A stretch of 46,563 bases of DNA from Syntrophomonadaceae bacterium (lineage in GTDB: Bacteria; Bacillota; Syntrophomonadia; Syntrophomonadales; Syntrophomonadaceae): assembly GCA_012520725.1 (NCBI GenBank), contig JAAYNQ010000175.1:1-46563 (forward strand), read 5' to 3'. Shown here one piece after another: positions 35,910 to 45,250 of the stretch. The position numbers and the translations under genes are program-made. The notes beneath the pieces were generated by a model, which was given only the letters and a program-made list of their open reading frames with translations, did not search any database and had not been told where the DNA came from. Each line of letters starts with the position of its first letter. Position 1 is the stretch's first letter.

Positions 35910-36191
35910 CTAGGACAATTTAGCTTCCAAGTCCTTGAGTTTTTTCTTTATTTGATCTATTTCTGATTGGTTGCTGACAAATAAATCCTTTATTTCCTTT
36001 ATTTCATCCCGGATTAGCTTCCTAAGTTCTTCTTGTTCTTCCTCTCCTCGCTTTACCGCATCATCTATAAATTTGCGGGCTTCATCCTTGCTCATCTCAC
36101 CTTTTTCTACCATTTCATGATAGATCTTCTCCGCCTTTTCCCGGCTCAGACTGATAACCCCTAAACCAAAATAGATTGCTTTTCTCATCAT
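35910..36191 (-). CDS. phasin-like / PhaF-type coiled-coil protein
   Basis: This 93-aa protein begins MMRKAIYFGLGVISLSREKAEKIYHEMVEKGEMSKDEA and continues as a charged amphipathic helix ending KKKLKDLEAKLS. This matches the short phasin-family or polyhydroxyalkanoate-regulator-like proteins in which a hydrophobic N-terminal stretch precedes a heptad coiled coil. Phasins coat PHA granules, but such short homologues also occur next to ubiB in organisms without PHA. AAGGAGG precedes the ATG at 36191. The next gene downstream is ubiB. Confidence 0.7.
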   Translation of the reverse strand: MMRKAIYFGLGVISLSREKAEKIYHEMVEKGEMSKDEARKFIDDAVKRGEEEQEELRKLIRDEIKEIKDLFVSNQSEIDQIKKKLKDLEAKLS

Positions 36192-36265
36192 TTTCCTTTT
36201 ACCTCCTTGCTTTATTGGATCTATTCTTAGCCATATCAACCAAAGTTATTCCAGATCCCGGGTAG

Positions 36266-36294
36266 TTGACATCCTTTTTAGTATATGCTATATA
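36266..36294 (+). promoter_or_regulatory. strong sigma-A promoter upstream of CIRCE
   Basis: TTGACA (36266-36271), 17-bp spacer, TATATA (36289-36294). The predicted start, ~36301-36304, is at the first base of the CIRCE element. Confidence 0.75.
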
Positions 36295-36303
36295 AATGGT
36301 AAA

Positions 36304-36330
36304 TTAGCACTCAAGGGGCGAGAGTGCTAA
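36304..36330 (+). promoter_or_regulatory. CIRCE operator (HrcA binding site)
   Basis: TTAGCACTC (36304-36312), nine-base spacer, GAGTGCTAA (36322-36330). This is an exact match to the CIRCE consensus bound by the heat-shock repressor HrcA. It lies at the transcription start and controls the transcript that includes the Hsp20 remnant and htpG. Confidence 0.93.
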
Positions 36331-36354
36331 TAATAGGTGAAGGATTCATTAAAC

Positions 36355-36471
36355 ATGTCTGGATTAGTACCTTTCAACAGGAATAGTTTGAGCTATAGTA
36401 TGAGCTTCAGTACTTCTGCTTTGGAGGACTTATACCACATGTTTGATGGCTTTTTAGCCCCATGCTGTTGA
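36355..36471 (+). pseudogene. N-terminal remnant of a small heat-shock protein (Hsp20)
   Basis: A 38-codon frame follows the CIRCE element. It begins MSGLVPFNRN and ends with an MFDGFL-type motif, matching the N-terminus of clostridial Hsp18/Hsp20 proteins (M-x-G-L-V-P-F-x-R-x ... F-D-x-F). A TGA then ends it, and no alpha-crystallin domain follows. AGGTGAAGG at 36335-36343 is upstream of the ATG. The remnant call is inference from this short similarity and from the heat-shock context. Confidence 0.5.
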
Positions 36472-36554
36472 GTTCATCTCCTGATTCAAACTTAAGCCAG
36501 CTGTGGCTGCGCCCCAGGAGGACGTGGTTTTACTATTAAAAGGGAGCGTAAGAT

Positions 36555-38432
36555 ATGGCAAAAAAACAATTTAAAGCAGAATCCAAACGACTTCTGAATT
36601 TAATGATCAATTCTATTTACACTCACCGGGAAATCTTTCTGCGGGAGCTGATTTCCAATGCCAGTGATGCCATGGACAAAATCTATTACAAAGCTTTAAG
36701 CGATGAGTCCATTGCTTTTAACCCCAGTGATTATTACATTAAAATAACTACCGACAAGGAAAATCGTATATTAACCATATCCGATACTGGTATCGGCATG
36801 ACTAAAGAAGAATTGGATGATAACCTGGGGGTCATTGCAAAAAGCGGATCTATGGCTTTCAAGGAAGAGCATGAAATTAAAGATGGCTACGACATCATAG
36901 GCCAGTTTGGGGTGGGATTCTACTCCGCTTTTATGGTAGCTGACGAAGTTACTGTAATTACCAAAGCCTTTGGTAGCGATAAAGCCTATAAATGGCATTC
37001 CCAAGGAGCCGACGGCTATCGTATACAAGAATGGGAAAAAGATTCCTATGGCACCGATATAATATTAAAGATTAAAGAAAAAACCGAAGAGGAAGATTAT
37101 GATCAATTCCTGGAGAACTATCGCCTGAAAGCTATTATCAAAAAGTATTCGGATTTCATCCGTTATCCCATTAAGATGGACTTTACTTCCCGGCGCTTAA
37201 AAGAAGGCAGTGAAGACGAATATGAAGAATTTATTGAAGAGCGAATAGTCAACTCCATGGTTCCAATCTGGAAGAAGAACAAAAACGAACTCAGCCCGGA
37301 AGATTACGATAACTTTTATCGCGAAAAACGCTATGGCTTTGATAACCCCTTAAAACATATTCATATCAGTGCTGAAGGAGCAGTAAGCTACAATGCCATC
37401 CTCTTCATCCCTGAAAAAATGCCTTTTGATTTCTATACCCGGGAGTATGAAAAGGGCCTGGAACTATACTCCAGCGGAGTCTTGATTATGGACAAATGCC
37501 CGGATTTGCTGCCGGACTTCTTCAGCTTTGTCAAAGGAATGGTGGATTCCGAAGATCTTTCCCTAAATATCTCCCGGGAGATGCTGCAACACGACCGGCA
37601 GCTTAAAATAATTGCCAAAAACATAAAAAACCGCATCAAAACAGAATTAAGCAATATGCTAAAAGATGAGCGGGAAAAATACGAACAATTCTATAAGTCC
37701 TTCGGTCGCCAGCTCAAGTACGGTATCTATGAAGGCTTCGGTATGAACAAGGAAATGCTGCAGGACCTTCTGCTCTTCTATTCATCCCGGGAAAGGAAAA
37801 TGGTCACCCTGTCCGAATATGTAAGCCGGATGCCGGAAGATCAGAAATACATCTATTATGCAGCCGGCGAGTCCATCGAACGAATAGACAAAATGCCTCA
37901 GACCGAACTAATTACCGACAAGGGCTATGAAATACTATACTTTACCGAAGATGTGGACGAATTTGCCATCAGAATGCTGATGAACTACCAGGAAAAAGAG
38001 TTTAAATCCGTATCCAGCGGGGATCTGGGTATAGATCCGGATACAGATAAGGAAAACCAGGACCTGGAGGAGAAGGATAAAGAGCTCTTCCAATACATGA
38101 AAAATGTACTGGGAGACAAGGTTAAAGATGTAAGGGCTTCCAAACGGCTTAAAAACCACCCGGTATGCCTGGCCAATGAAGGCGATCTGACCATAGAAAT
38201 GGAGAAGATCCTCAATGCCATACCTACTGATCAAAAAATCAAGGCTGAACGGATTTTAGAAATCAATAACAATCATGAGGTGTTCCAGTCCCTCAGGGAA
38301 GCCTTTGCCAATGATAAAGAAAAGCTTGATCTGTACACCCATCTACTCTACAATCAAGCCCTGATGATAGAGGGATTGCCCCTGGAGGATCCCCTGGAAT
38401 TCAGCAATAATATTTGCAGCATAATGAAATAA
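36555..38432 (+). CDS. htpG: molecular chaperone HtpG (Hsp90)
   Basis: This 625-aa ATP-dependent chaperone has an N-terminal GHKL ATPase domain: [13 protein letters not shown] near 34-46, [15 protein letters not shown] near 75, and [17 protein letters not shown] near 117. A middle domain follows with the conserved [19 protein letters not shown] equivalent ([16 protein letters not shown]-like) near 330, and then a C-terminal dimerisation domain. Length is typical of bacterial HtpG and all ATP-binding motifs are intact. GGGAG precedes the ATG. The leader begins ~250 bp upstream at a promoter overlapping CIRCE, so HrcA should control it. Confidence 0.95.
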   Translation: MAKKQFKAESKRLLNLMINSIYTHREIFLRELISNASDAMDKIYYKALSDESIAFNPSDYYIKITTDKENRILTISDTGIGMTKEELDDNLGVIAKSGSMAFKEEHEIKDGYDIIGQFGVGFYSAFMVADEVTVITKAFGSDKAYKWHSQGADGYRIQEWEKDSYGTDIILKIKEKTEEEDYDQFLENYRLKAIIKKYSDFIRYPIKMDFTSRRLKEGSEDEYEEFIEERIVNSMVPIWKKNKNELSPEDYDNFYREKRYGFDNPLKHIHISAEGAVSYNAILFIPEKMPFDFYTREYEKGLELYSSGVLIMDKCPDLLPDFFSFVKGMVDSEDLSLNISREMLQHDRQLKIIAKNIKNRIKTELSNMLKDEREKYEQFYKSFGRQLKYGIYEGFGMNKEMLQDLLLFYSSRERKMVTLSEYVSRMPEDQKYIYYAAGESIERIDKMPQTELITDKGYEILYFTEDVDEFAIRMLMNYQEKEFKSVSSGDLGIDPDTDKENQDLEEKDKELFQYMKNVLGDKVKDVRASKRLKNHPVCLANEGDLTIEMEKILNAIPTDQKIKAERILEINNNHEVFQSLREAFANDKEKLDLYTHLLYNQALMIEGLPLEDPLEFSNNICSIMK

Positions 38433-38626
38433 TGGACAGCAGGAATCTCCCCTGATCTCATCAGTACCGTTTCCTTGGCTATGGATGTCATCCATTCATG
38501 GCTAAAAAACAGGCAGGCCCGGCCAAAACATTATAAGCACCTTAAGTGACCGGGCAGGCTTTGCCTTTCCGCATGCATTTGGAGAGTGCCAAGCTAAAAA
38601 AATTGTTTATTCATAAAGCCTATGTC

Positions 38627-38655
38627 TTGATTTATCGGCCCACAGGAGGTATAAT
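38627..38655 (+). promoter_or_regulatory. sigma-A promoter of tRNA-Lys
   Basis: TTGATT (38627-38632), 17-bp spacer, TATAAT (38650-38655), 20 bp before the tRNA. Confidence 0.7.
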
Positions 38656-38674
38656 AACTTTCGTGACAAGAAAC

Positions 38675-38751
38675 GGGCCATTAGCTCAATTAGGCAGAGC
38701 AGCTGACTCTTAATCAGAAGGTTGAAGGTTCGATTCCTTCATGGCCCACCA
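38675..38751 (+). tRNA. tRNA-Lys (anticodon CTT), CCA encoded
   Basis: The cloverleaf reads: acceptor GGGCCAT pairing with ATGGCCC, D-arm AGCTCAATTAGGCAGAGCA, anticodon stem-loop CTGACTCTTAATCAG with CTT, T-arm GAAGGTTCGATTCCTTC, and a genome-encoded ACCA end. The 77-base length is normal. It reads AAG codons. It has its own promoter and terminator, so it is a single-gene unit. Confidence 0.95.
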
Positions 38752-38764
38752 ACTAGAATAAAGT

Positions 38765-38791
38765 AACCGCGCGGGTTGGCGCGGTTTTTTT
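38765..38791 (+). terminator. rho-independent terminator of tRNA-Lys
   Basis: AACCGCGC pairs with GCGCGGTT around a short GGGTTG loop, followed by seven T (38785-38791). Confidence 0.8.
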
Positions 38792-39015
38792 GTGTTTCTG
38801 TTTTGAACTTGTTGTTTTTCAAAAAGAGGTGGCAAACAAGGGCATAAGAACTGATATATAGTTTTTGTGTAACGCGGCTCCACTTAGCTTTATAGGAGAT
38901 CCAGAAGCTTTGTTTTTTCCGCTCGTAAAAAACAATCTCGCTTTCAGAACTAATAGCCTGAAAACGGGGTTTGTCTGCAATATAGCCGACGCTTACCGTC
39001 TCCTTAACACCTTAC
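38792..39015. other. intergenic region after tRNA-Lys
   Basis: This 224-bp stretch holds no gene I can support. It includes an AT-rich part and the 3' flank of the SLH gene. The 38433-38626 stretch before the tRNA promoter is likewise empty apart from a GC-rich imperfect inverted repeat (38515-38560) that may end htpG transcription. Confidence 0.3.
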
Positions 39016-40215
39016 TTATATCCCTAAACTGCTCAGCATTTTAGCAGTCATGGTGGCAGCTTCGGCTCGGGTGGCGTTCTCACTTGGAGCAAAGCTGCGG
39101 TTCGGTTTACCGGTTATTATCCCAGCGTCGGCCGCTACTTTTATGTATGGTGCTGCCCAGGCTGGGATTGTAGCTGCATCGGTAAAGTTTAGCTGCGCAC
39201 CGGCTGGTGCTTGCTCCTGCATGGCCCTAACGATCATTACTGCTATCTCGGCGCGGGTAATGTTGGCACTGGCTCGGAAGGTCTTATCTTCGTAACCGTT
39301 AATGATTCCAGCCTGTACTGCAGCGGCAATATAAGGGCGGGACCATGCGGGAATCTCTTTTTGGTCCGCAAAGTTCAGTTCTGGTTCATCGGTCAAAGGC
39401 AGGCTTAAAGCCAAGGCAATGACTTTGGCAAATTCCGCCCGGCTTATATTTTTTTCCGGCTTAAAGGTACCATCGGCATAGCCATTTATGACCTTCATTC
39501 CTACCAGGCGGTTGATATAGGAGCTTGCCCAGTGGGCCTGGATATCTTTTAATGAAGGCAAGTCTGACTCCATGACCCCAGAGGCGGTGGTATGGGGAAT
39601 ATTGACGGTGATGTTTCCGGCTGAAGGTCCGGCTGTTCCTGAACTATTGCTGCTATTGCCCGTTCCAGAGCCGCTTTCCGAATTTCCTGATGAACCAGTA
39701 TTGTCTTGTTCACCTGGTGGAGGAGCGGCAGTGTTAATGATACTGCCGTGCGTTACACTGGCAGCAATCTGTTGCAATGATGCATTGGTAATAGTGAGGT
39801 CGCTTATGGTAAGGGCGGAACTACCTGGCCCTATTATTTTAAAGCTAACGGAAAAGAGCTCTCCCCCGGTGCTTGTTCCGGTAGAGGAGGCCCACACTAC
39901 CCGCACTGCATTTTTTCCTGCCTTTTGGTAGCCCAGGTTGGAAACAAATTGCCCTTTGGCCGCTGTCCCCCTGGTAGCCTGCACAGGGCTGACTACTTGC
40001 GGGTCATAGAAGAGGTTAAGTGAGCCACCTGCCATTCCAGACGGGTTCTCAATGGATACCGTTATGTTGACTTCCTCCCCAGTTTCTCCCTGGGCGCTGC
40101 TGACAGTAACCCGGCAATTGTCGGCTGCCAGGGCCGGGACTGCTGTCAGTAACAGGCCCAGGCAGAGCAAGCAGCTAAGGAATATCTTTAATGGTCTCTT
40201 TCCATGAATCTTCAA
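39016..40215 (-). CDS. cell-wall-anchored protein: cohesin domain + three SLH domains
   Basis: This 399-aa protein is exported by a signal peptide (KIFLSCLLCLGLLLTAVPALA). The mature N-terminus is a type I cohesin-like domain (about 32-160: RVTVSSAQGETGEEVNITVS, MAGGSLNLFYDPQVV, GGELFSVSFKI). A Gly/Ser/Asn-rich linker (about 165-205) follows, then three S-layer homology domains (about 220-400: INGYADGTFKPEKNISRAEF, INGYEDKTFRASANITRAEI, ITGKPNRSFAPSENATRAEA). SLH domains bind pyruvylated wall polymer and cohesins bind dockerins, so this is a surface anchoring scaffold. A TTG start at 40215, seven bases after GGGGGAG, is preferred over an ATG at 40239 that lacks a ribosome-binding site. Confidence 0.9.
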   Translation of the reverse strand: MKIHGKRPLKIFLSCLLCLGLLLTAVPALAADNCRVTVSSAQGETGEEVNITVSIENPSGMAGGSLNLFYDPQVVSPVQATRGTAAKGQFVSNLGYQKAGKNAVRVVWASSTGTSTGGELFSVSFKIIGPGSSALTISDLTITNASLQQIAASVTHGSIINTAAPPPGEQDNTGSSGNSESGSGTGNSSNSSGTAGPSAGNITVNIPHTTASGVMESDLPSLKDIQAHWASSYINRLVGMKVINGYADGTFKPEKNISRAEFAKVIALALSLPLTDEPELNFADQKEIPAWSRPYIAAAVQAGIINGYEDKTFRASANITRAEIAVMIVRAMQEQAPAGAQLNFTDAATIPAWAAPYIKVAADAGIITGKPNRSFAPSENATRAEAATMTAKMLSSLGI

Positions 40216-40276
40216 TTTGACACTCCCCCTTTTCTTCATATCGGTTTTTGCAGCTACAACTTGAGTTATTTTTCAT
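40175..40276 (-). CDS. 33-codon leader ORF overlapping the SLH gene start
   Basis: An ATG at 40276 lies seven bases after an excellent AAGGAGGT (40290-40283) and opens a 33-codon frame (begins MKNNSSCSCKNRYEEKGEC, two Cys pairs close together) that overlaps the first codons of the SLH gene in another frame. It may be a regulatory leader peptide that couples or gates translation of the SLH protein, or a small protein. The Shine-Dalgarno is the only direct evidence of expression. Confidence 0.4.
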   Translation of the reverse strand: MKNNSSCSCKNRYEEKGECQIEDSWKETIKDIP

Positions 40277-40290
40277 TGGCCCACCTCCTT

Positions 40291-40410
40291 GACCTACCTG
40301 CCTACAGGCATAGTCCGGATCTTGCGGCAACCGGGGCGATTATAGCCCGCACCAGCAGTTTAGCAGTCTTAGCTTCCGCGATACAGGCTGTGTTGGGAGT
40401 TGAGTTTTTT
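40291..40410 (-). promoter_or_regulatory. structured GC-rich leader of the SLH gene, unassigned
   Basis: The minus-strand leader contains several short stems (GCGGGC/GCCC, CCGG/CCGG, GCCUGUAGGC) and a TATAAT on a GC-rich background. The run ...UAUAAUCGCCCCGGUUGCCGC... partly resembles the 3' half of c-di-GMP-I riboswitches, but the conserved 5' GGCAAACC hairpin is missing. I therefore leave it unassigned. Confidence 0.3.
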
Positions 40411-40465
40411 TGAAGTCTACAAATTCCTTCCCGGCACAAATATTATCTATTATCAATTATAATTA

Positions 40466-43400
40466 TTAATTCTCCGGAATCATCGGGGTTCCCCCGCCCC
40501 CACCTGGAAGCGGGGTTATGGGGAAGAAGTCTATCAGGTGTACCACTTTGCGCAGAATCAGGATGGCATCCTGGTAGTTGACAATCTGCTCGCCCTCTGG
40601 GGTGAGATCACCGTTAACATTGGCGGCCAGTTCCTGGGATGGGGCAAGCTCAATGAGCCCGGCATCATAGCGCAGAGCCAGTATAGCATCACCCACGTCG
40701 ACCACTCCGTTGTTATTAATGTCCCCATGCAGCACCCCTATGGTAATCACTCCCTCTTCAGTCAGACAGGGAATACCCTCCGGGCTACCATCAGAAAGCA
40801 CGATCCCGTTGCTATCTTCGGTGGGGGTGATCCAAATGTGGCTGAAATCACCGTAAGCCCCAATCAGGCGGAATTTAATAGTGCAGAAGGTAGATGAAAG
40901 TTGATCCTGAGAGGCAATGGCAATATAGGCAAAACCCGTTTGAGCCTGGGTTACGTCACGGATGACATTGGTCTCCAAGTTCAGCTGCCCACCCCCGGAA
41001 GTAATTTCCCAAAGTGGGTTCCCCTCGTTATCAAATAACGGACTGCCGGTAGCACCGGTCTGTTGCACGATTTCTACCACTGCCGGGTTATAGTGTAATT
41101 TAAATTGCGCGCCCTTGGCCCCGGCAACGTAGTCCGAGCCTATGGAAATCTCTACAATTGAGCCAACCGCCCCATTAGCACTGCTGACTTTTACCACAGG
41201 AGTATTCATAGGCTCCAAAGTAAAGTCTATGTCATCAGTGACAGTATTTAGGCTGACTTCCACCGGCTGGGCTTGCTCCGGTATTCCACTTCCGCCGGCG
41301 CTGTTATACCATTCATCCATATACGGCCAGCCATTGGCGCTGGGCACGGCTTTTACGCGATAAGATCCTGCCGGGACAATTAGACTGAAAAAACCGTTTT
41401 CGTCAGTTTCAGTCCCATCCCCCCAAATACCAGTGGAATAGTCTTGGGCGTAAACATGAACTCCGGCCATAGGGGTTTCTCCATCCCCAAGCAGCACCTG
41501 CCCGCTGATTCCTCCCCCGGATTGCAGGGTAAAGTCGATGTTATCATAAGAATATACAGCCGGCCCCAGTTCTATTATATCGGCATCTTCCCGGGCGCTG
41601 TGACCGTCATAATAGCTGCGCAGCCAAAAGCTGTCGGCAGGTGACCAGCGTCCCCCGCTGGGGCACATTACTAAATAATAACCATAGGGCAGACCACTTA
41701 TAGTATAGCTGCCATCTAATTCGCTCCTGCTCCCATTGCACCACTCATCCAGGCAGGCATCCAGACTAATATCGGCCAGCCCATTTCCGTTCATATCTAC
41801 GACCCGGCCGGAAATCCACCCTCCCGGAGGCAAAATGAAATCTATACCGGATACATTGGCAGAAACATCTACTATTTCCATGGCATTATCGAAAATACTT
41901 CCCCCGGCATGGTTATACCAGACAGCAGCATAGGGCTGCCCTGCAAATGGCAGTGCGTGTATCCGGTATTCTCCGGCGGGTACCACCAGGCTATAATAGC
42001 CCTCATCATCGGTTTCGGTTCCGCTGGTCCACTGGTCAGTCAGTTCATTTTCTGTATAAACATGAAGGTTTTCAATACCCTTCCCCTGCTGGTCAGTAAC
42101 CTGTCCGCTTATGAAAAAACCTCCCTGCAAGCGAAAATTGATATTCTCGGTGCCAGCCCCGGTATTGACTGTAACCGGTTCAGCCAGTTCATAATCCGTG
42201 GTACCCCCGGCCGCATTATACCAGGCATCTATAAAGGGTTGGTGGTTTTGGGAAGACTGAGCTCTGACCCGGTATTTCCCCACCGGTAATATCAATCTAT
42301 ACAGCCCATTATCATCAGTATCGGTGCCGGCTATCCAATAACCAGTTTCATAATCAACCGCAAACACATGTAAACTGGCAATAGGATTGTCACCATCGGC
42401 AGTCATTACATAGCCGGAGATTACCCCGGCCGGGCTCAGGACCAAATCTATTCCATTTATACTGGCCCCGTTGACCGTAATAATATCAGCTTCATCCCAG
42501 CTTGATTTGCCGTCATAAAAGGTTTGCGCCCAGTAATTATCGTTGGGCATCCACCGTCCGGGGGCCCACACCTTGTATTGGCCATAGCGGAGTCCGGTAA
42601 GGATGTAACTGCCATCAGGTCCGGTCTCAGCCCCGGTTCCAACCCCGCCATTCTGCTGAAGCCATTCCCCAACTACACCTATTCCCGCCAAACCATTGCC
42701 GGCTGCATCTGTTACCAAGCCGGAAATACAAGCACCCGGTTCCAGGAAAAAGGGTTCCAGGGTAACGCTTTGACCCTCACTTAGCGTAACCGGGATTAGT
42801 TCCTGGCGGACAAAGGTTCCCCCCTGGCCATCATACCAGGACCGAGCATATGGGAAATCCGTCCCCGGTTCAACCACTACCTGGTAGGTCCCCGGAGAAA
42901 CCTCCAGTCTAAACTCCCCGTCGGAATCTGTAAATGTTTGGCTTACAAAATCAGTGGTTTCAAAGTCTTGAACCACAACTTGTATATTTGCTACCGGTTC
43001 GTCAATGTAGTTTACTTTACCGTTAATAAAACTTCCGCCCTCCATCACTTGCAGGGAAAAGGATTCACTGCTGGGTAAATAAGCTAAAGCATCTCCATCA
43101 GCATCGACACTGACGGTAATAGAGTAATTACCCGCCGCAGGCATGGTCTGGGCGGCCTGGCCAATCTGAATAGCTTCACCGGCAGAAAGGTATATATCCT
43201 TTATAGTCACCCGGTCACCATCATCACTGATCTCGTCGGCGGTTAGATCGCGCCAATTGCTTTCCCCCAGTTTAACCGCATTGTAAACAGAAAAGCTGGT
43301 AAATTCCGAAGTAATAGTAAATGTACCATTGCTCAGGTTTTGTCCGCAGGTGTAGGTATATACAACATCCTGATCGCTCTGGCCGGCGGTGGGCGGGTCC

Positions 43401-43850
43401 GGGTATATTGCCAGGGTACCCGGAGTTGTCGGGGTAACAATTGGGTCCGTAAGGAAGACTGTTTTTTGCTCCTCACCGGTACCCGGCGAAGCCGCCCATT
43501 TCTGCCCTTCCCCGTCGGCATCGCTTTGGGCCCACACTGTATATTGGCCTGCGGAGGGCAGAGTCCTTCCAGGCTGAATGACAGCAATAGTATCCCCGGC
43601 ATTCAGAGTAAGACCATTAATGGTAATGGTTTGGCCGTCCCCGCTGATTTCCTGGTTGAGTGAAGCTTCGGGGGGATGGTTGTTGATAAGAAGTTCATCA
43701 AATTGGTTGAAGGTGGTAAGCTCCGAATGTATTTCCACACTACCGTTGTCCAAAGCCTGGCCGGTAGTATAGGTATAACTAACATCGTAATCGCTCTGAC
43801 CGGCAGTAGCCTGGATAGGGTCAACACCTAGGGTACCCGGTATGGGCTGG
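40466..43850 (-). CDS. large surface protein, 3' part: six CarboxypepD_reg-like repeats, cohesin, dockerin
   Basis: Reading continues from the upstream frame (43828-44991) after an apparent one-base frameshift near 43849. Numbering from a TTG at 43753 (unlikely a start; no ribosome-binding site): two Ig-like units (TAGQSDxDVxYTYTxGQ; the first begins at ~43815, before that TTG), then six carboxypeptidase-regulatory-like repeats (INGKV, ISGLV, ISGYV, ISGQV, ISGRV, ISGQV with GTYxV/GEYRI strands), then a cohesin-like domain near 850-990 (VKVSSANGAVGSIVEISIG, KGAQFKLHYNPAVVEIV), and a dockerin at ~1005-1075 with two calcium-loop helices (DINNNGVVDVGDAILALR; ...NYQDAILILRKV). A Gly/Pro tail ends it. 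The dockerin can pair with a cohesin such as that of the downstream SLH protein. Confidence 0.85.
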
Positions 43851-44991
43851 GAGGATTGGCGGTAAGCAAGACTGTAAAACTAAAATTATATTTGTTGTTC
43901 TCCATATAATCTTGAGCCGGTTCTCCTACTATTTCAAGATTACTATACCCATCGATGGGCAAATACTCCATACGGAAGCCACCCCCGACCCCTCCGGTAA
44001 ACTCATCATAGAAGGTTGGGTTGGCATTAGGCTCTAAATCTCCCTCAGCATAGGAAGTTATGAACCAGCTTTCAATCCACCCGGGCGTAGGATTGAGTTC
44101 ACTATCCGCCACATTTACCAGGTGGTTGCTGGACAGCAGGACATTCTCGTTCACCTTTAAGGTTAATTCGGGATCTTGGGTGCCAACCCACTCTTCATGC
44201 CAGAACCAGTCAGAAAAGTCTCCATTATAATAATAGTAAGTATTATCATAGTCTAAAAACCGGTTGGACATAGTCAAGTGAATATTCTCCAGAGGAACAT
44301 TTTCCAAACTGGGCAACCCACTTACCTCGGTAGCGGTGCACACTATATCGTTCAAGGTCAAAAAGCCAAAAAAGTAGTGCTGATAATACTGCGGGTCGAA
44401 GCGTTGTACTGGATATTGCCCCAGTTGTTCGCCGAAAAAGCTGCCGGTGAAAGTTCCGGTGAATACAATATAGGGTTGCCCGTTAAGGGCGGGGCGTTCA
44501 AGATTTACCTGGGGAGTGCGGGTAATCAGTAAGGCATATTCTTGTTCATCACTATCGCTACCCAGAGCATTTGTGGCATAGGTGTCAATTTCGTATTGAG
44601 TGGTACCTATACTCAGGTCAACACTTACAGGTGGAGTTTGGGAACTCAAATCGTGGTTATCATAAATTGCTGGTCGTTCTATCCTGGCATTCCCGTCCTT
44701 CGCAGTGCTTTCCAATCGAAATACCGTACAATCGATATATTCCTGGACCGGAACCAATTTAATTGTTACCTGGGCAGCATTATTGGGAACCATACAGTGC
44801 ATAATTTGTGAACCAGGAGTAAAAGACTGTTCCCCCGTACCCCAGTTAACAACAATCTCAGAAAGACTCGCATCAGCATAATCGAAGCCATAAACCGGTG
44901 CAGGCGGGGCTAGTCCTAAAAGGAAAAACCATACGCCCAGAAACAAATAATACCACCAATAGCGGAAAACCAAAGAACCTATTTTTTTCAT
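43828..44991 (-). CDS. large surface protein, 5' part: signal peptide and cadherin-like domain
   Basis: This 387-codon frame starts behind AAGGGGGAG with a hydrophobic signal (YWWYYLFLGVWFFLLGLAPPAPVYG). Residues ~40-160 resemble a cadherin-like beta-sandwich (SLSEIVVNWGTGEQSFTPGSQ ... YEIDTYATNALGSDSDEQEYALLITRT). The rest (160-375) is a beta-rich region with no recognised domain. It ends at a TAG only because of an apparent frameshift. The other frame carries on from the same place with GTLGVDPIQATAGQSDYDVSYTY, which repeats in the downstream part. So this is the 5' part of one ~1500-aa gene spanning 40466-44991. Confidence 0.82.
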   Translation of the reverse strand: MKKIGSLVFRYWWYYLFLGVWFFLLGLAPPAPVYGFDYADASLSEIVVNWGTGEQSFTPGSQIMHCMVPNNAAQVTIKLVPVQEYIDCTVFRLESTAKDGNARIERPAIYDNHDLSSQTPPVSVDLSIGTTQYEIDTYATNALGSDSDEQEYALLITRTPQVNLERPALNGQPYIVFTGTFTGSFFGEQLGQYPVQRFDPQYYQHYFFGFLTLNDIVCTATEVSGLPSLENVPLENIHLTMSNRFLDYDNTYYYYNGDFSDWFWHEEWVGTQDPELTLKVNENVLLSSNHLVNVADSELNPTPGWIESWFITSYAEGDLEPNANPTFYDEFTGGVGGGFRMEYLPIDGYSNLEIVGEPAQDYMENNKYNFSFTVLLTANPPSPYRVP

Positions 44992-45139
44992 CCGACACTC
45001 CCCCTTACAATTTATCCGGCAGCACTATTGGTAGATTATTCTTGCCTCTGATAATAAATACCTTCCAGATGGAAGACTCAGCAAAAATTTTTTCTAGCCA
45101 GTACTACTGGCCCCCCCTTGACACCGCCAGCAACGCAAA

Positions 45140-45230
45140 ATCGGGTAGGAGGCTCCCTATTATTTGAGTAGCCGCCCCCCACAACCACCGTACGTAGCGT
45201 TCGGAAGCACACCCTTATTCCGAAATAAAG
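45140..45230 (-). mobile_element. 3' end of a group II intron (domain V/VI remnant)
   Basis: Minus-strand sequence CGAACGCTACGTACGGTGG, then GTGGGGGG, then GGCTACTC...GGGAGCC (a domain-VI-like hairpin) ending CCTACCCGAT, resembles the 3' end of bacterial group II introns. No reverse transcriptase frame or 5' half of domain V is found, so only the end remains. Confidence 0.45.
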
Positions 45231-45250
45231 GCCATAGCACATTTTCCCAT

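Noticed and set aside
40291-40410. Cyclic di-GMP-I riboswitch in the SLH leader
   Set aside because: Only the 3' half (AAUCGCCCCGGUUGCCGC) resembles the class; the conserved 5' GGCAAACC hairpin and tetraloop are missing. Kept only as an unassigned structured leader.
43603-43827. Separate short gene at the junction of the two large-protein frames
   Set aside because: It is in the third frame with no domain; the repeat homology lies in the frame of the 3' part.
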